Source of the DNA: Paramarasmius palmivorus | Taxonomy: Eukaryota > Basidiomycota > Agaricomycetes > Agaricales > Marasmiaceae | Assembly (NCBI GenBank): GCA_037176845.1 | Contig: JAYKXP010000251.1 | Location: forward strand, 1 to 45,821 | Direction of reading: 5' to 3' | DNA length: 45,821 nt | Part shown: positions 21,243 to 32,770 of the stretch, piece after piece | How the letters are laid out: the number at the start of each line of letters is the position of its first letter | Numbering within the stretch: the first letter of the stretch is position 1 | Notes under the pieces: generated by a model | Told to the model about the DNA's origin: nothing | The model's input: only the letters and a program-made list of their open reading frames with translations | Database searches by the model: none | Position numbers and translations under genes: made by a program

Positions 21243-21365
21243 TGTCACATTTCCGTGACACGGTTTTTGGCCTGAGGTTGATCCCAGTCCTTCTGTCGGT
21301 TTGCTGCCTGAATTTCCAACCATCAAAAACCGAACCGACAGAACGGTACTGGCCACGCGAGTCTA
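21243..21365 (-). repeat. Right terminal inverted repeat with internal hairpin
   Basis: It pairs with 19989-20100. Its own hairpin uses TTCTGTCGGTT at 21291-21301 and AACCGACAGAA at 21333-21343, a different sequence from the left arm hairpin. Confidence 0.75.
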
Positions 21366-21374
21366 ACCTGGAAC
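21366..21374 (+). repeat. Target-site duplication, right copy
   Basis: ACCTGGAAC is identical to 19980-19988. The B2 frame resumes directly after it. Confidence 0.85.
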
Positions 21375-23075
21375 GTAAATGGGCGATGCGTTTTGGTACC
21401 TTGAATGTTGACCAGTCAGCCAATGTTGTAATCAGTCAGTACCTATTTGATTTTTCTGCAGACGAGCCTTTTACTGAGATATTCAATGTAGTGCAGGCCA
21501 ATTTGCATAAGGCTTTTGACTCCAGTGCCTTCATGTTTTTCCCAGAGGGCAAAGTCCTCGAGAAAATAGCAAAGTACACAGACCTGCCCCAACCCAAACA
21601 ACAGGCTTTCGATAAGGTGTGCATTTCCCTTCAAATTGAGATACGAGTTTGGGCGCTGATTACTTGCTGTGATGCGAAAGGCCTTCAAACCACCGAAAGG
21701 GCAACAATCTTGGACCTATACATTCATCCCATTGAAATGGAACCCTGATCGGTCGATTTTCATTAAGAATCTAGACCTCTCGAAGAGGCTTTCAGAAGAT
21801 CCGGATGATGAAAGATACGCCAATGCTCCAGGCTACACCGAATTCAAACCGTATGATTCGGAGCAGCGCAGGAAAATGAAGTTCAAGTTGCATATTCATC
21901 CTTTTTTCGTGATCTTCAATGCAGGCTGCAAGATTCGCGAGCTCGACAAGGCTGGGATCTCAGATCTTGCCGCTCTCGATTCTCGTGTCACAGTAATAAC
22001 CCAGATTTTTAACCAGTGGTTGTCGGGTTACCAGGGTCCACCACCAACACCGACAAAGGCTGCCGATGAAGGCGAGAACGAGGGCGAGAACGAAGACGAG
22101 GATGAAGATGTAGATGAAGATGAAGGTGATGGCAAGGGCGAAGATGAAGACGACTCGGACGAAGACGAAGATGAAGACGAGGACGAAGGCAAATACAACC
22201 AGGACGCGAACAATACCTCGGAGAAGGAAGATGGGGGACTTGGAGATGCAGATTCGGATTCGGATGAATCGCTGCCAATCAAGGACAAGGGAAAGACAGC
22301 TCAGCGCAGATCAGGACCTACGGAAGGCGATTACCACCTCTTGGCACCAGCAGTCCAACCCAAGGAGGGTATGACTTCTCGTAACCCAGACGACGAGAGT
22401 TCCACTATTGCTGGTGGACCCCCTGCATCTACTTTTGTCGGCACAGCGCTATCCGCTGACGAAGATAGCCAGGCTACCGGTAGTCAATGGGACATCTTCG
22501 CTCCATCTTTCGCATCTGCTCCGGTTGGTGTTGCAGGACCATCGTTTGCATTGGCTGGCAACATCGATAAACGCCTCCGTGGATATCCCAAGGCACCGAA
22601 GACAGACATTCAGGACACGTCTCCAGTCCCTGCAATTCGAGGCTTGAAGCGCAAACAAAACGCGCTTGGAGCGGCTCTTGCTCGATCCGATGTCGCATCA
22701 GAGCCTCAGATTTCAACTCGTGGAAGACCTCGACGTGGTGCTCCCAAGACGCTCATGCTACCTCCTCACGACACGACGGACACAAACCCAGGACAGTCAT
22801 CCTCCCAGTCAGCCATGCCGCCTCCAAGTATCCCTTCACGAAGGCACTCCACCAGGTTGAGGACCTCTGCAATGCAGGCTTCAGCATCAAGCTCAACGCT
22901 CCCTAATGAAGCAAGTGGATCTCAAGCCCACAGTGATGCTACATCGCAGTTCACGGTCAATGCTCCTGCAGTGGAAACTACTGATGACGAAGGCTCGCGA
23001 AGCTCCTTGGCCGGGCCCAAGAGGAAGAAGAAAAGGAGGAACAGTTCGACCGAGTATAAGCCAGGTCGTTCTTAG

Positions 23076-25067
23076 GTTCTCGCCGCACGGCGGTTTCTTG
23101 GTTCAACGTTCTTGACCTTGCCTTCCTTCCTTACTCTGCTTTTACCACATCCATTTGACCCACTAATCGATATCTTATTCACTGCATTTTCATACTTATC
23201 TACCGACCTTATTCTTTCCTTGCCTATTTGACCTCCCCCCTTTAGGAACCATGGACTATGCCTCTCCTTTAACGTATATCCTCATTCTATAGCTGTGCTG
23301 TAGAGTTCCGTATTGTAAAACGACATTTCATTCCTACTTACGCTGTATCATACACCGCCTATATTACGAACTCGATGCTAGGTCAGGTCTTGGACGAGAT
23401 GGAAGTCTCTTGACCGTCATGATCGAAGTGGGTACGACCACAAGTATATAGTGTAGACATATAAGTAATACAAGAAGCAATACGAAGGGGACATTGGCAT
23501 TGTGCACAGTTGCTAAACTTGGCGCCTTGGGTTATCGTTCGGAGAACGCCCCGACAGATGTGCTTTGTTCCCGTCAGCTGAAAGGCATCTCGGGTCCGAG
23601 ACGCTGACGATACTGTTCCTATGGTATTGAGGACACGCTTAAGATGGCAGAGAACGACCAGGTTCTCGTGTGTTCTTCTGCTCGCAGGTTTGGTGAAAAG
23701 CACCTTGAACGTGTGTAGGCGAGGATGAGATGAAGGAAGGTTTCGTCTTGAGGATATACGGCCCCTACACATTTAACTCCAAACTCCCAATTGCTGCCTA
23801 CTAGTGAACCCAATGGCATATGACATATGTGTAAGGGTAGGTTTGGGTAGAAAGAGCGTGGGCGAGGATGAGATGGGGCCTCGGTTTCGTCTCGATTATA
23901 CACGGCCAAACTCGTTTCGTCTCGATGCGTCTTCCTAACCAGCCTATCCGACCTTTTCGACACTACACACGTAGTACCCCGCACGATGACCCATATCAAT
24001 CGAAAAATGAGCGAATCCAACTTGAAGCTCGGAACTCTTATCTATCCGGAAGCCTAGACTGGAGTTGAGCGTTGAATGGCTACTTTTGGGCTGCGTCGAA
24101 GTAAGGCGCGTCAAAAAGAGATGCAGTAGCAGTAGCTGGGATACTCACCTTCAGTTACCAAACCAGCTCCTTGACACAACTCGCCAGCCCTCTTTCCTCG
24201 CGGTGAGGTATCCGAATCAGAGCAGCGAGGGAAGGAAAAGTGTTGATATGCAGTGGAGCGCTTCGCGATGCCAGGAAAAGAGGAGGAAGGAAGGAAGGGT
24301 TGGTAGCGTGTGTTGGAGGCGCGGTTGTAGGAACCAAACTAGGATCTATAACCTGAACATGACGCCCTCTAAGTCATAAATTCGACCATCTCCAAACTCT
24401 TTTCTTGCCTAGTTGCGTTCGTAGTGGTAGGATATCGGAATCGGAACATCGTGAGGTAGCATGGTTGGTTTGGGCGCGTGGTTTGTGTTGTTCGTGGATT
24501 AGAGTGAGGCGAGAACTGGATAAACAACGACGCGTAGAGCATGGGTTTGGGGGTGCTGGGAAGATAGAAGGGAAAAAGGAATGGGCAGGTAGTGCGTGAG
24601 GTTGGAAGCGAGAATACGACGACGTATCCATAATCCCCCGCAAGAGAAAGTAGGAGTCATCGACATTGACGTTGGCCGTCGACCTTCGAAGAAAGAGTGG
24701 TCGAAGACGAACTCATTCCCTGACTTCGGCAGGCATGCACGATGGCGAGAGGCTACAGCTACAGCTAGTCGACAGTCGTAGCTCTTATTGATCACTTGGG
24801 CGTATAGCTTCTGAATGAGAGGGGGGGAGGAAGGATCGTTGATGGGAAGAGAGCGTTCGTGAAATGCGGCCTGTTTTGGTTGCTAGGAAAAGTAGAGGAT
24901 GCGTTGGTAGTGGCTGGCCTGTTGTGAACGACAGCGAGTCATCTTCGCATCTGACACGGTGTTGAGTCACCCATTGCAAAGCAGTCGATGGTTGTACTAC
25001 AGTAGCAATCCGGGATCGCAAGGAATTCGAATCAGAGCCTGAGTGAAATGTGGCTAACACGCTCGAA
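23076..25067. repeat. B2 3' flank followed by degenerate repeat units
   Basis: 23076-23340 is CT-rich 3' flank resembling the B3 flank near 45670-45720. From about 23380 the repeat family runs: 'gaaggtttcgtcttgagga' at about 23740, the anchor fragment 'gagcgaatccaacttgaagctcgg' at about 24010, 'caaaaagagatgcagtagcagtagctggg' at about 24110, and 'ccaggaaaagaggagg' at about 24270. 24405-25000 is a direct duplicate of 33318-34040: both carry 'gtagtggtaggatatcgg', then 'cgtggatt..', 'gggtttggg.gtgct.gg', and finally 'catctgacacg' and 'gcaaagcagtcga'. No gene is supported. Confidence 0.6.
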
Positions 25068-26482
25068 GCATCTGGAAAAGCCTACCCCGTGAATTCACGA
25101 TAATTATCGGAAATTCATGTTAATTCCAGAAGTCTACTGATTAACGTTTATAACGGATAATAAGGTGGTCCCCCAATTCTCAAGTAGCGAAATGCGTCCT
25201 AATTAACCTTGAATTATCGCATATAAGATGTATCATTTCTTACCTATTTGTATCAATCATTCAATTACGCAAGTAAGAAAGGTCAAAACATGTCTCTGTT
25301 AGCACTATTGACAATACATTAGGACTACAAAAGTGCGCGTAGCTTTGTTATGCATCAGGGCTAAAGGAATAAATCATGTAAGCTATTACTCAAGAGCGAG
25401 AAGTGGTGGATACATACAGGGGTGATACGGGGGGAGTAGTTCCGAGATGGGTTCGACTTGGAGGTGGTTGACTTCGGTAACGGAATGGAGGATATATAGA
25501 GAAATTGAAAAGTATTAGTTATGAGAGGCCGGAAAAAGCTGAACACAACTCACCTATGCCTTTTAACCTCCAGTGCTAGTCTAGTCTAGCCCTAGTTCCT
25601 TGGATCTAAATGAGGTGTCCGTGATTTGCATTGGTAGACAGAGAGGCTAGTCGGGCAAGTTGCGCAATGAGAATATTCTTGAGGGATCCTGAGCGAGTAC
25701 TAGCTCCAGTTATGTGGCAGCCGCAGCAAGGAGAAGACAGCAGATTCGAGGCAGCAGAGCAGTTTTAGAGCACCACAAAGGAAGAACCTGGGAAGAACTT
25801 TGGGAAGAATGGAAGGGAACTGGGGGAAAGTCTTAGAGTGAGAACTTTGGAGAAGCTGGCGAGCTTCAAGTTTCTGACGTGTCAAGCTGTGAGCGCATGT
25901 GATCGTGAATCTCACCCTCGGTAAGTCCCGAGTGACTGCATAGCTGTGACAAAATGGGTGGCTTGTCACAGTTGTGACGTGATAACACACATTTCTTTTG
26001 CCAATCGCGACGAGTGCCGCGGCCATTGCAGTTCTGTCCCTTGAAGACGCATCGTAGCGTTACTTCAATCGCGACTAGGTTACAGGCTGAGGGATAGCTA
26101 GGCGCGTGGATGTACGTTCATTCTGGTGCTGTCTAAACTCAATATCCATAAAACAGGTTTTATTCAATTGGGTTCTACAGTACTGTTATGTATGCATCCC
26201 GCTATTCGGTGCTCGCGCCTGAGGGTAGTTCTATTTCCCGATTCAAGACTTGGTATCCACGGACAGTTTACTATGATGAGGTAGTTTTCGATCACACTTC
26301 AGGTACATTCACTCGATATTCACGCAACATTATATCCTATTATCTCGTGGTCTAGATTATCTGTTATTTGTGTCAATTAACGTGAATTCATAAATATTAC
26401 AATGTATGCTTAACCATTATCAATAATTTTCGATAATACCACTGAATAATCCTTAATTCACGAGGGAGGTTTTTCCAGATGC
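25068..26482. mobile_element. AT-rich inverted-repeat element, no transposase
   Basis: The ends are inverted: GCATCTGGAAAAGCCT at 25068-25083 and its counterpart GCATCTGGAAAAACCT read on the minus strand from 26482. Similarity continues through CGTGAATT and, further in, 'aaattcatgttaatt' versus 'gaattcacgttaatt'. The outer parts are AT-rich while 25560-26060 is not. I see no clear target duplication and no transposase frame. A 108-codon minus frame (25700-26026) has no recognised domain. A small hairpin CTGTGACAA/TTGTCACAG lies at 25944-25971. Likely a MITE-like or deleted DNA transposon of unknown superfamily. Confidence 0.6.
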
Positions 26483-27110
26483 AAACTTGCTAGGGTCGGA
26501 TGGGTATAGCTCTGATCGATGTTTGGGAGTATCGTTTGTGGATTAGAGCGAGGAGAGGAAGAATTGGTCGGGAGTCAACGTTGCGGTACTAACGACGTCG
26601 ACGAATGGTATATTCCTTCCTCCAATTCCATCGGACGCTCAAAGCCTTGAACTCACATAGCGCGAGAACTAGTCTCCCCTAGGCTGACTCGATATCGCTC
26701 GACAGCTCGCTTGATATGCGCGAGAACTATTCGTCCTGTCAGCGAACCTTCAAAGCTTCAAATTTCATGATAACAAGGTTCAGTACGTTTGGCGCTGTTA
26801 ATTGGAAGAGCAGTGGTCGGTCGAGCATCGAGTCGTGTTCAAGAGGTCAAGCGGGTGCTGCCCAGTGCCATCCTCGATCTTCCTCTAGGCCACTACCCTG
26901 GAAGTGCTTCTCTTCAGCTTTAACAAACAAGCTATGTACATCAAGATAATCAGCAATATGCAGAATCTATGTAAGATATACGAATGCGAAGATAGATTCA
27001 AATAATATATATATAGTACCCTTTCAGCTGCCAAAACGGCGAAGATAGGACAGCAACCTATGTATCGTAGTACCGCCAGCAAAAGCCATTAAACCTTGAG
27101 CTTGAGCGCC
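26483..27110. other. Repeat remnant and 3' flank of C1
   Basis: 'gtggattagagcgaggagaggaag..tggtcgggagt' at about 26535-26575 is another repeat-family fragment. 26600-27110 has no supported gene and holds the presumed 3' region of C1. Confidence 0.4.
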
Positions 27111-29570
27111 TCAATCAACGTCCTCGTCACCATCACATCGTCGTACCCTGGTATAAGGATACATAGAGCAATTCATCTGTATAAATTGGAACCTGGTGCG
27201 AAATATAGCTGGGAGCTGGCCCGGCCGAACTGGTGCTTCCGTCACTCTGCCGAATTCTCCTTTGGAAGGTTTAGCGACATCCACTGAAACGAGAATACGA
27301 TACTTACTGTTGCGTACAGTTTCGCCAACATCCGCACCGACGATTGTAACGCTCTCCATGTCAGAATTGTCTTTGACGGAGTTAGTGACATCCGTGAAAG
27401 ACAAGAATACAAGACTTGCCCTCACTTGCAACCTCTTCAAGAGCCGCACCAACACTCGTAACTGTAGTCTCCGCATCCAGCTCTCCGGAACGTAAGTCAA
27501 TCACCTCCAGTGTTGAATAGCCAAGAAGCCTCGCAGGTTCCATGGACGCAGGATCGAAACCTTGCGAACGATGGATCATGGCAATTTCATCATACGTATT
27601 ACGGCTCCAAGAGGCATGCCACACGACTATGGTAGCTTTGAACAATGGGAGCTGCAAATGCAACCGGTCACTCTCCTCCATCTCTTTGGCCCCAGACCGG
27701 TCGAAAGACCAATAGTATTTTGACCCTCCAAGCCAAGCATCCCACTCGCTTTCATCATCACAGGGACGAGGGATTGGTCGGACGAATAAGTATATCGGGA
27801 TGTCGGTACGGAAATATGGCAGTGGATGTGAAGATGCATCTTCGTCCTGACGTTCAAAAATAATTCTGAAATTATAAAGTATTGCTGCGCTAAATCAGTA
27901 GCTGTACTGCAAAGGATATTGATCAGCTCACAGTATTTGTCCCATTCATCCTCCTCAATCTCAAGCTGGCTGAAGATAGCATGTGCACGCAGCAGCCACG
28001 AGTCTGCAAAGGAGTTCCACACTCTTCCCAGCTGCAACTCATAATGGGTATCAAACTTCTCGAGACCTTCAGCGTTAGACTGCTCTAGCATCACCCTGTC
28101 CATATGTTTAGCACGAAGAATCAGTGTAAGACTACGTCCGGCCCACCTCACTAATCCATCCTCCAAGATCTGTGTATCTTTCAGTATAGTATCTGGTATG
28201 TCGAACTGTTCCTTCAAGGGTTTGTAATCCCATTTCTCTCTGTCTGCCGGATACCGAGCGATGGCCTTCGGGTCTCTCGGGATTGTGCAGTAAATTGTGC
28301 CAGACAAGGACGACAACAGGAGCTTCACGTGCTGGTTATCTGGCCAATCCGGGGCTAGCTTCACAGACCAGCGGAGTCCTGCGACAATTTCGGGTATAGG
28401 AAGAGTACTGATGAGATACCGAAAAAGAAGGCTAGCGTCGGTTAAGCTGTGGAGGTCCACTGGGTCAGGATGAGCAGCCGGCGAGTGGGTGCCCTGAAAG
28501 ACAACAAGAGGATATACAACATTGGAGGAACCATCAACATAAAGCCCTTTGCATAAAAATCCAGTTCTGGGTACCACCCAAAGTTCACAAAGTGCCTAGT
28601 ACAAGCCCAAATCGTGGGTGCAAATCGAGTATCGCAAAAGGTTCGACATACCGTATCCTCGTCAAGTCCTTGTGATGCGGCCACCTAGAAAGGGAGACCG
28701 AGTCAAAATATGAAGAAAAGAGAATGTGCGGCTCGAACAGACTTGGCAAAAATATGTGTACAACATAGGGGAGAACCCGTTTCGTTCCCAAATATGGGCT
28801 ACGGGTACAAGTGCTGTTATGCCAGTGTTTGGCGAAAGTCAGCACAATCCTAGCGAATGGCAACCATGGACATCACCATCGTAGAAAACAAGTGTAGGCA
28901 GTACAGTCCACCCGATGTAACCAAAGAGCTCTATCCAATTGACATCCCTACGTAGTGATAAATTAACGCAAGGATGGGTGCGCTAACGCGGGCTACTCAC
29001 CTGACAGTAGAAAAGACTTTGAGATCGTGCTGGTATGCCTATAAAGATACATGATGATTAAGGACTTGCAGATAATAAAAGGAGTATACTGACTTTCATG
29101 GCGTCGGGTCCAGTGTATTGGACATGCGTGAATTCTTCATCGCGATCTTCACCACGAATCCAAGCAACGTGGATGCATCGACGAGCATCCACGTGTCTCC
29201 AGTCACTCTTATCACGTCTTTCAACCGACGTTTCTGCAATCTTTCGTTTGAGACGGACATCCACCACCTTTAGCTTGTGATACTAAAGTGTATGTTTCAG
29301 CAAGTCGAGTCACACACCAATAATTGGTCAACGCACCTGGTCTAATGCCGAAGGGAGTCTCGTCTCTGAATGCTCTGGGATTCCTGCAGATTGAATATTG
29401 TCCTGAGGTCCCATGACATTTGAGAAGCATCCACCATGAATCGTAACTGACTCATTCTGGCCTGAGAGCTGTACTAAGTTTCCTTGAACATGGTAAATGT
29501 TCTGAGATCCAGAGATGACCGAAAACGTTCCACCGCTGATAGTAACATCAGAGCACCCGGTGAAGGCCAT
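27111..29570 (-). CDS. GGxF-motif agaricomycete protein, copy C1
   Basis: The ATG at 29570 opens MAFTGCSDVTISGGTFSVIS. Successive exons (GT-AG introns about 48-70 nt) give YHKLKVVDVRLKRKI, IHVAWIRGEDRDEEF, VQYTGPDA, a hydrophobic WIELFGYIGW.VLPTLVFYDG, LVPVAHIWERNGFSP, LWVVPRTGFLCKGLYVDGSS, LLFRYLISTLPIPEIV, LSSLSGTIY, WNSFADSWLLRAHAIF, LIRPIPRPCDDE.EWDAWLGG, YYWSFDRSG, and a YDEIAMIHRSQGFDPAS.EPARLLGY box, ending with a short tail at TGA 27111-27113. This order of motifs belongs to a very large, functionally unassigned agaricomycete family. The N-terminal GGxF motif occurs twice here, once in C2. No break was found. Confidence 0.75.
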
Positions 29571-32500
29571 GAGAGAAGATGGTGGTCGAGGTCAAAGGTG
29601 TGTTCGTAAGGACATATTCACACAGCAATCAATCGATCACCAGTCACCGGCCAGTGAGCGCACAAACTGCGATAACATCGGTATGAAATCTATTGGTTTG
29701 AGTCATGCCGTACGGCGAACACGATACATACTTGCAACTGACATGGGACAAGCTTCAAACAAGCGCCCCGGGACGTGAAAGCCATCATCCACACCCCCAA
29801 CCCATAACCACAATCATGATTGCTACTTCAACTCGGCGGTAAAATCTCGATAGGGCGTGGTAACGTCGGAGGCAGCACTGAAAAGGGCACTATCACAGTT
29901 TCTGCAGCCCACGGGGGCAGCGAAGACAGAGGCAGGTATATATTTATTTCCGGTATCGTAGTGGTACGGATCCTTGATGCAAGAAAGGCCGTCAGACGCA
30001 GCAACGTGTGACATGGTGTACATCCCTTCGTGGGCGAGCATGACCTGCCAAAGGGATGTTCTAAGTCTCGGCTTCGCGTTGGTCCTAATCGACGAGGTAA
30101 ACTCTCGTTCGTTCCTCCGACTATCTAGACACCAGACATCTAACGCTAGACGCCCAATAACGGGTGCTGTGCCCCGATGTCATCGTGGTATGAATCTTTC
30201 CAAAGATGTCGAAAGTCGTAGAGGAGCCCAAACTGAAGCCCGATGATCCGCTCGGGTAAGAAGAACGATGTCCGAGGCGTTCGTTCCCGCCGGGGCGTTG
30301 AGAAGTGAAGCAGTAGCGGTGTCTAGACCAAACCAACCGCAATCGCGCCCCCTTGACGCCTTTCGTGACCTCATTCCTGGACTTTGGGGAATTGCGTGAA
30401 TCGTAGCGAGGTATCCGAACTGGAGTTACATGTCTTGTCTTGTTGATGCTACGAGCATGTGGTCTTTGGTACTGAGGAATAACTGAGATCGTGCATTACG
30501 CACGGAAGATCCCAGCGCCCAAGTCAGCGCCTGGCTAGTAAGGTGCTGACAAAGCTGAAGATAGCATCGAGCATGTAACGCGTTGGAACGGATTATAGAA
30601 TAGCGTTTGCGGGTCCTGGTGCGCTTTCTCTGTTCACAGGTGAGAAGCACTCGGACTGTGGACATGCGTAGGTGAGCATGAGATAAAGGAAGGTTTCGTC
30701 TTGGAGATTCACGACCCCAACCCATTGAAACTCCAAAGTCCCGACTACTGTTCACCTCGATGCTGATCCCTAACCACGATACTCCACACCCTGAACCCCG
30801 CATAATCAGCACCCAGTTGCCCATGTAGATCGTCCAAAAGCTGCGCGGAAAGTCATAGAGTGAATCCAACTTGACGCTCGAAGCCTGGTACCCCATTCTG
30901 TGCAGACATGGGCTAGACTAAGGTCGAACAGTTCCTTTCGGATTCTATCTAAGTAAGGCGCATCAGAAACAGAAACAAAACAGAAAAAAGCAACTGGGAT
31001 ACTCGCCTTCCGGGTACTGCGGTTGCTAAAACCGACCAGGGTCTACAGCAATCTCTCGGCACAACTGGCTAAAGCCATAACTTCACTCTCCGAGTCGACC
31101 GGGTTCTCCGCTCGCAGGTTTGGTGAACATCGAACAAGGAAGGTTCCATCTTGAAGATGCATCCCCGGCCTATTCAAATTCCAAACTCCCGACTGCTGAT
31201 CCCCAACTCCAACCCCCGTACGATGCAGAGCGAATGAATTGACACTCCATACGGGAGCACGATCGGGTAGAATGAACGATAGTTGCTTTCGAGGGATGAG
31301 ATGAAGGATGATTTCGTCGCAATGCTGTTTGTCTGGATTCTCGATGCTGCTACCCAATTGTAATCGTTTCGATACCGCACATGTAGTACCCTGCATCATC
31401 CAAAAGGTTCGCAGTGTCGTAGACCGAAGCTTGAAGCCTGGAGCTCCATTCATTGCGGGTATGCGGTATGCGGAAGACTCGGACTGGGCAGGGAGAGCGA
31501 TAATTGAGGAATTGCTTTCTCGTGGGCGAGGATGAGATGAAGATCATTCTGGGTACCGGTTCCGCGTTGAAGACGCATGCGCCCAACCTATTACAACTCT
31601 AAACAGCACCACAACACCGCACATCCTCAACCTCGCATAATTGACACTCAATCATCCGAAAGGTGCGCGGAGCTGAGCCTGGTACCTCACTCTGTGCAGA
31701 GGTAGGCTGATGCGGAAGACTGGACAGGGAGAGTGACACTTGAAGAGTTGTTCTCTCGCCCGAAGGATCTTCTAGGTATCGGTTTCATCTTGAAGATGCA
31801 CGTTTGAACCGGCCTGCCCAAACCGTTTCGACACCGCTAGCCCATATCCCAACTTCAAAGGTGAAGCTGTAAGCCTGACACCTCGCTCTGTGCAGGGGTA
31901 GACCATCCTTAAGTCTAGACTAAGGTCGTACAGTTCCTTTCGAATTCCATCTAAGTAAAGCACGTCAAAGGAGAGGCATGAACGATTAGCTAGGACACGT
32001 ACTCGCCTTCGAGACTAAACCAACCCCCTCCACTCGCAAGTCTGGTGAACTCGAGCAAGGCAAGATTTTCATCTTGAGGAACCCCTTGAACACGACACCA
32101 TCCCGCAAACGACACCCAATTGCCCAAGTTCACGGAAGCGGTTGAACAGTTGCGTCTAAGTACGGCACGTCAATAAGAGAAACAGAAATAAGCAGCTGGG
32201 ATACGTACTTGCCAAACCAACTACCAGCGCTTCCGTGACTTGACTCTCGTGTCTTCTCTTGAGATGAAAAAGGTTTGCGTTCTGAAGACGGTGCACACCC
32301 CCAACTCCCAACTCCCAACTGCTGCCTATCCGACTCCAAGGACCAACACCCCCGCCCGATGCACTGGGTAGGTGATTTCGGGCGAGCGAGGATAAGATGG
32401 GGTGTCGGTTACGTCTTGAGGATGCACGCCCTACTCCATACTTCCAGCTACTGTTCATCTCGACGCTGAGCGCTGACAACTAACCACCCTGCTACCGTCC

Positions 32501-32770
32501 AAAAGGTTCAGGCCGTACCTCGTAAGCCCAGAAGGCGCGCCAAGGGTACCAAACCAACACAACTCTCCTTTCGCAGTTTCGGTGAACTCGAGCAAGGAAG
32601 GTTTTCGTCTTGACTCTTGAGGAAACACGCCCCAAACCGCTGCGACTACCCCGCTGAGATTAGGTTGATACAAGAGACTGGGCAGGGTTACGATGGGAGG
32701 AAGGGTATCGGTTTACGCCCCCAATGTCGAACTCCCAGTTACTACCGTTCGTCTCGATGCTGATCCTCAA
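29571..32770. repeat. Upstream of C1, then nested degenerate repeat units
   Basis: 29571-29980 is presumed C1 upstream sequence; open frames there are unsupported. From about 30000 the repeat family is densest: anchor variants at about 30200, 30830, 31400, 31655 and 32500; 'cagaaa..agcagctggga' strings at about 30965, 31970 and 32165; 'tttcgtcttg(a)gga' strings at about 30690, 32075, 32415 and 32605. Units are truncated and out of register, as if inserted or recombined into one another. No conserved frame. Confidence 0.6.

Larger units (their letters stand above)
19989..21365. mobile_element. Non-autonomous TIR transposon (Mutator-like) inside gene B2
   Basis: The element is 1377 bp and is flanked by the exact 9-bp direct repeat ACCTGGAAC (19980-19988 and 21366-21374). 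Ends start TAGGCTCGGG and, on the opposite strand, TAGACTCGCG. The inverted repeats run about 112-123 bp; their inner 21 bp (20079-20099 and 21243-21263) are perfect inverted copies. No transposase frame is present. Removing the element and one copy of the duplication restores the B2 frame, and B3 (43537 onward) shows the uninterrupted site. A 9-bp duplication with long TIRs best fits Mutator-like elements. hAT and KDZ elements usually give about 8 bp and remain alternatives. Confidence 0.8.
19593..23075 (+). pseudogene. Gene B2: HNH-type nuclear protein interrupted by a transposon
   Basis: Exon 1 (19593-19925, 111 codons) encodes a basic N-terminus, a PLPKSPRKN segment, CGVTGESF near residue 84 and FCHV near residue 100. 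Intron 19926-19972 follows, then IHHLE and the insertion 19989-21365. After it the frame resumes WAMRFGTLNVDQSANVV, intron 21435-21491, the LHKAFD motif, intron 21617-21680 and a long last exon to TAG at 23075. Cys..FCH..N..LHKAFD is the layout of the divergent HNH-type domain common in agaricomycetes. The last exon has an Asp/Glu-rich tract (about 22065-22200), a Ser/Pro-rich region and a basic KRKKKRR nuclear signal near the end. Apart from the insertion every exon is open. Reading into the element stops at a TAG near 20141, so a full protein is not expected unless the element is removed or spliced. Confidence 0.75.

Noticed and set aside
22009..22288. Long minus-strand frames rich in Ser or His/Leu/Arg opposite the B2 acidic tract
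   Set aside because: They are antisense shadows of the Asp/Glu repeat codons; low complexity and no start context.
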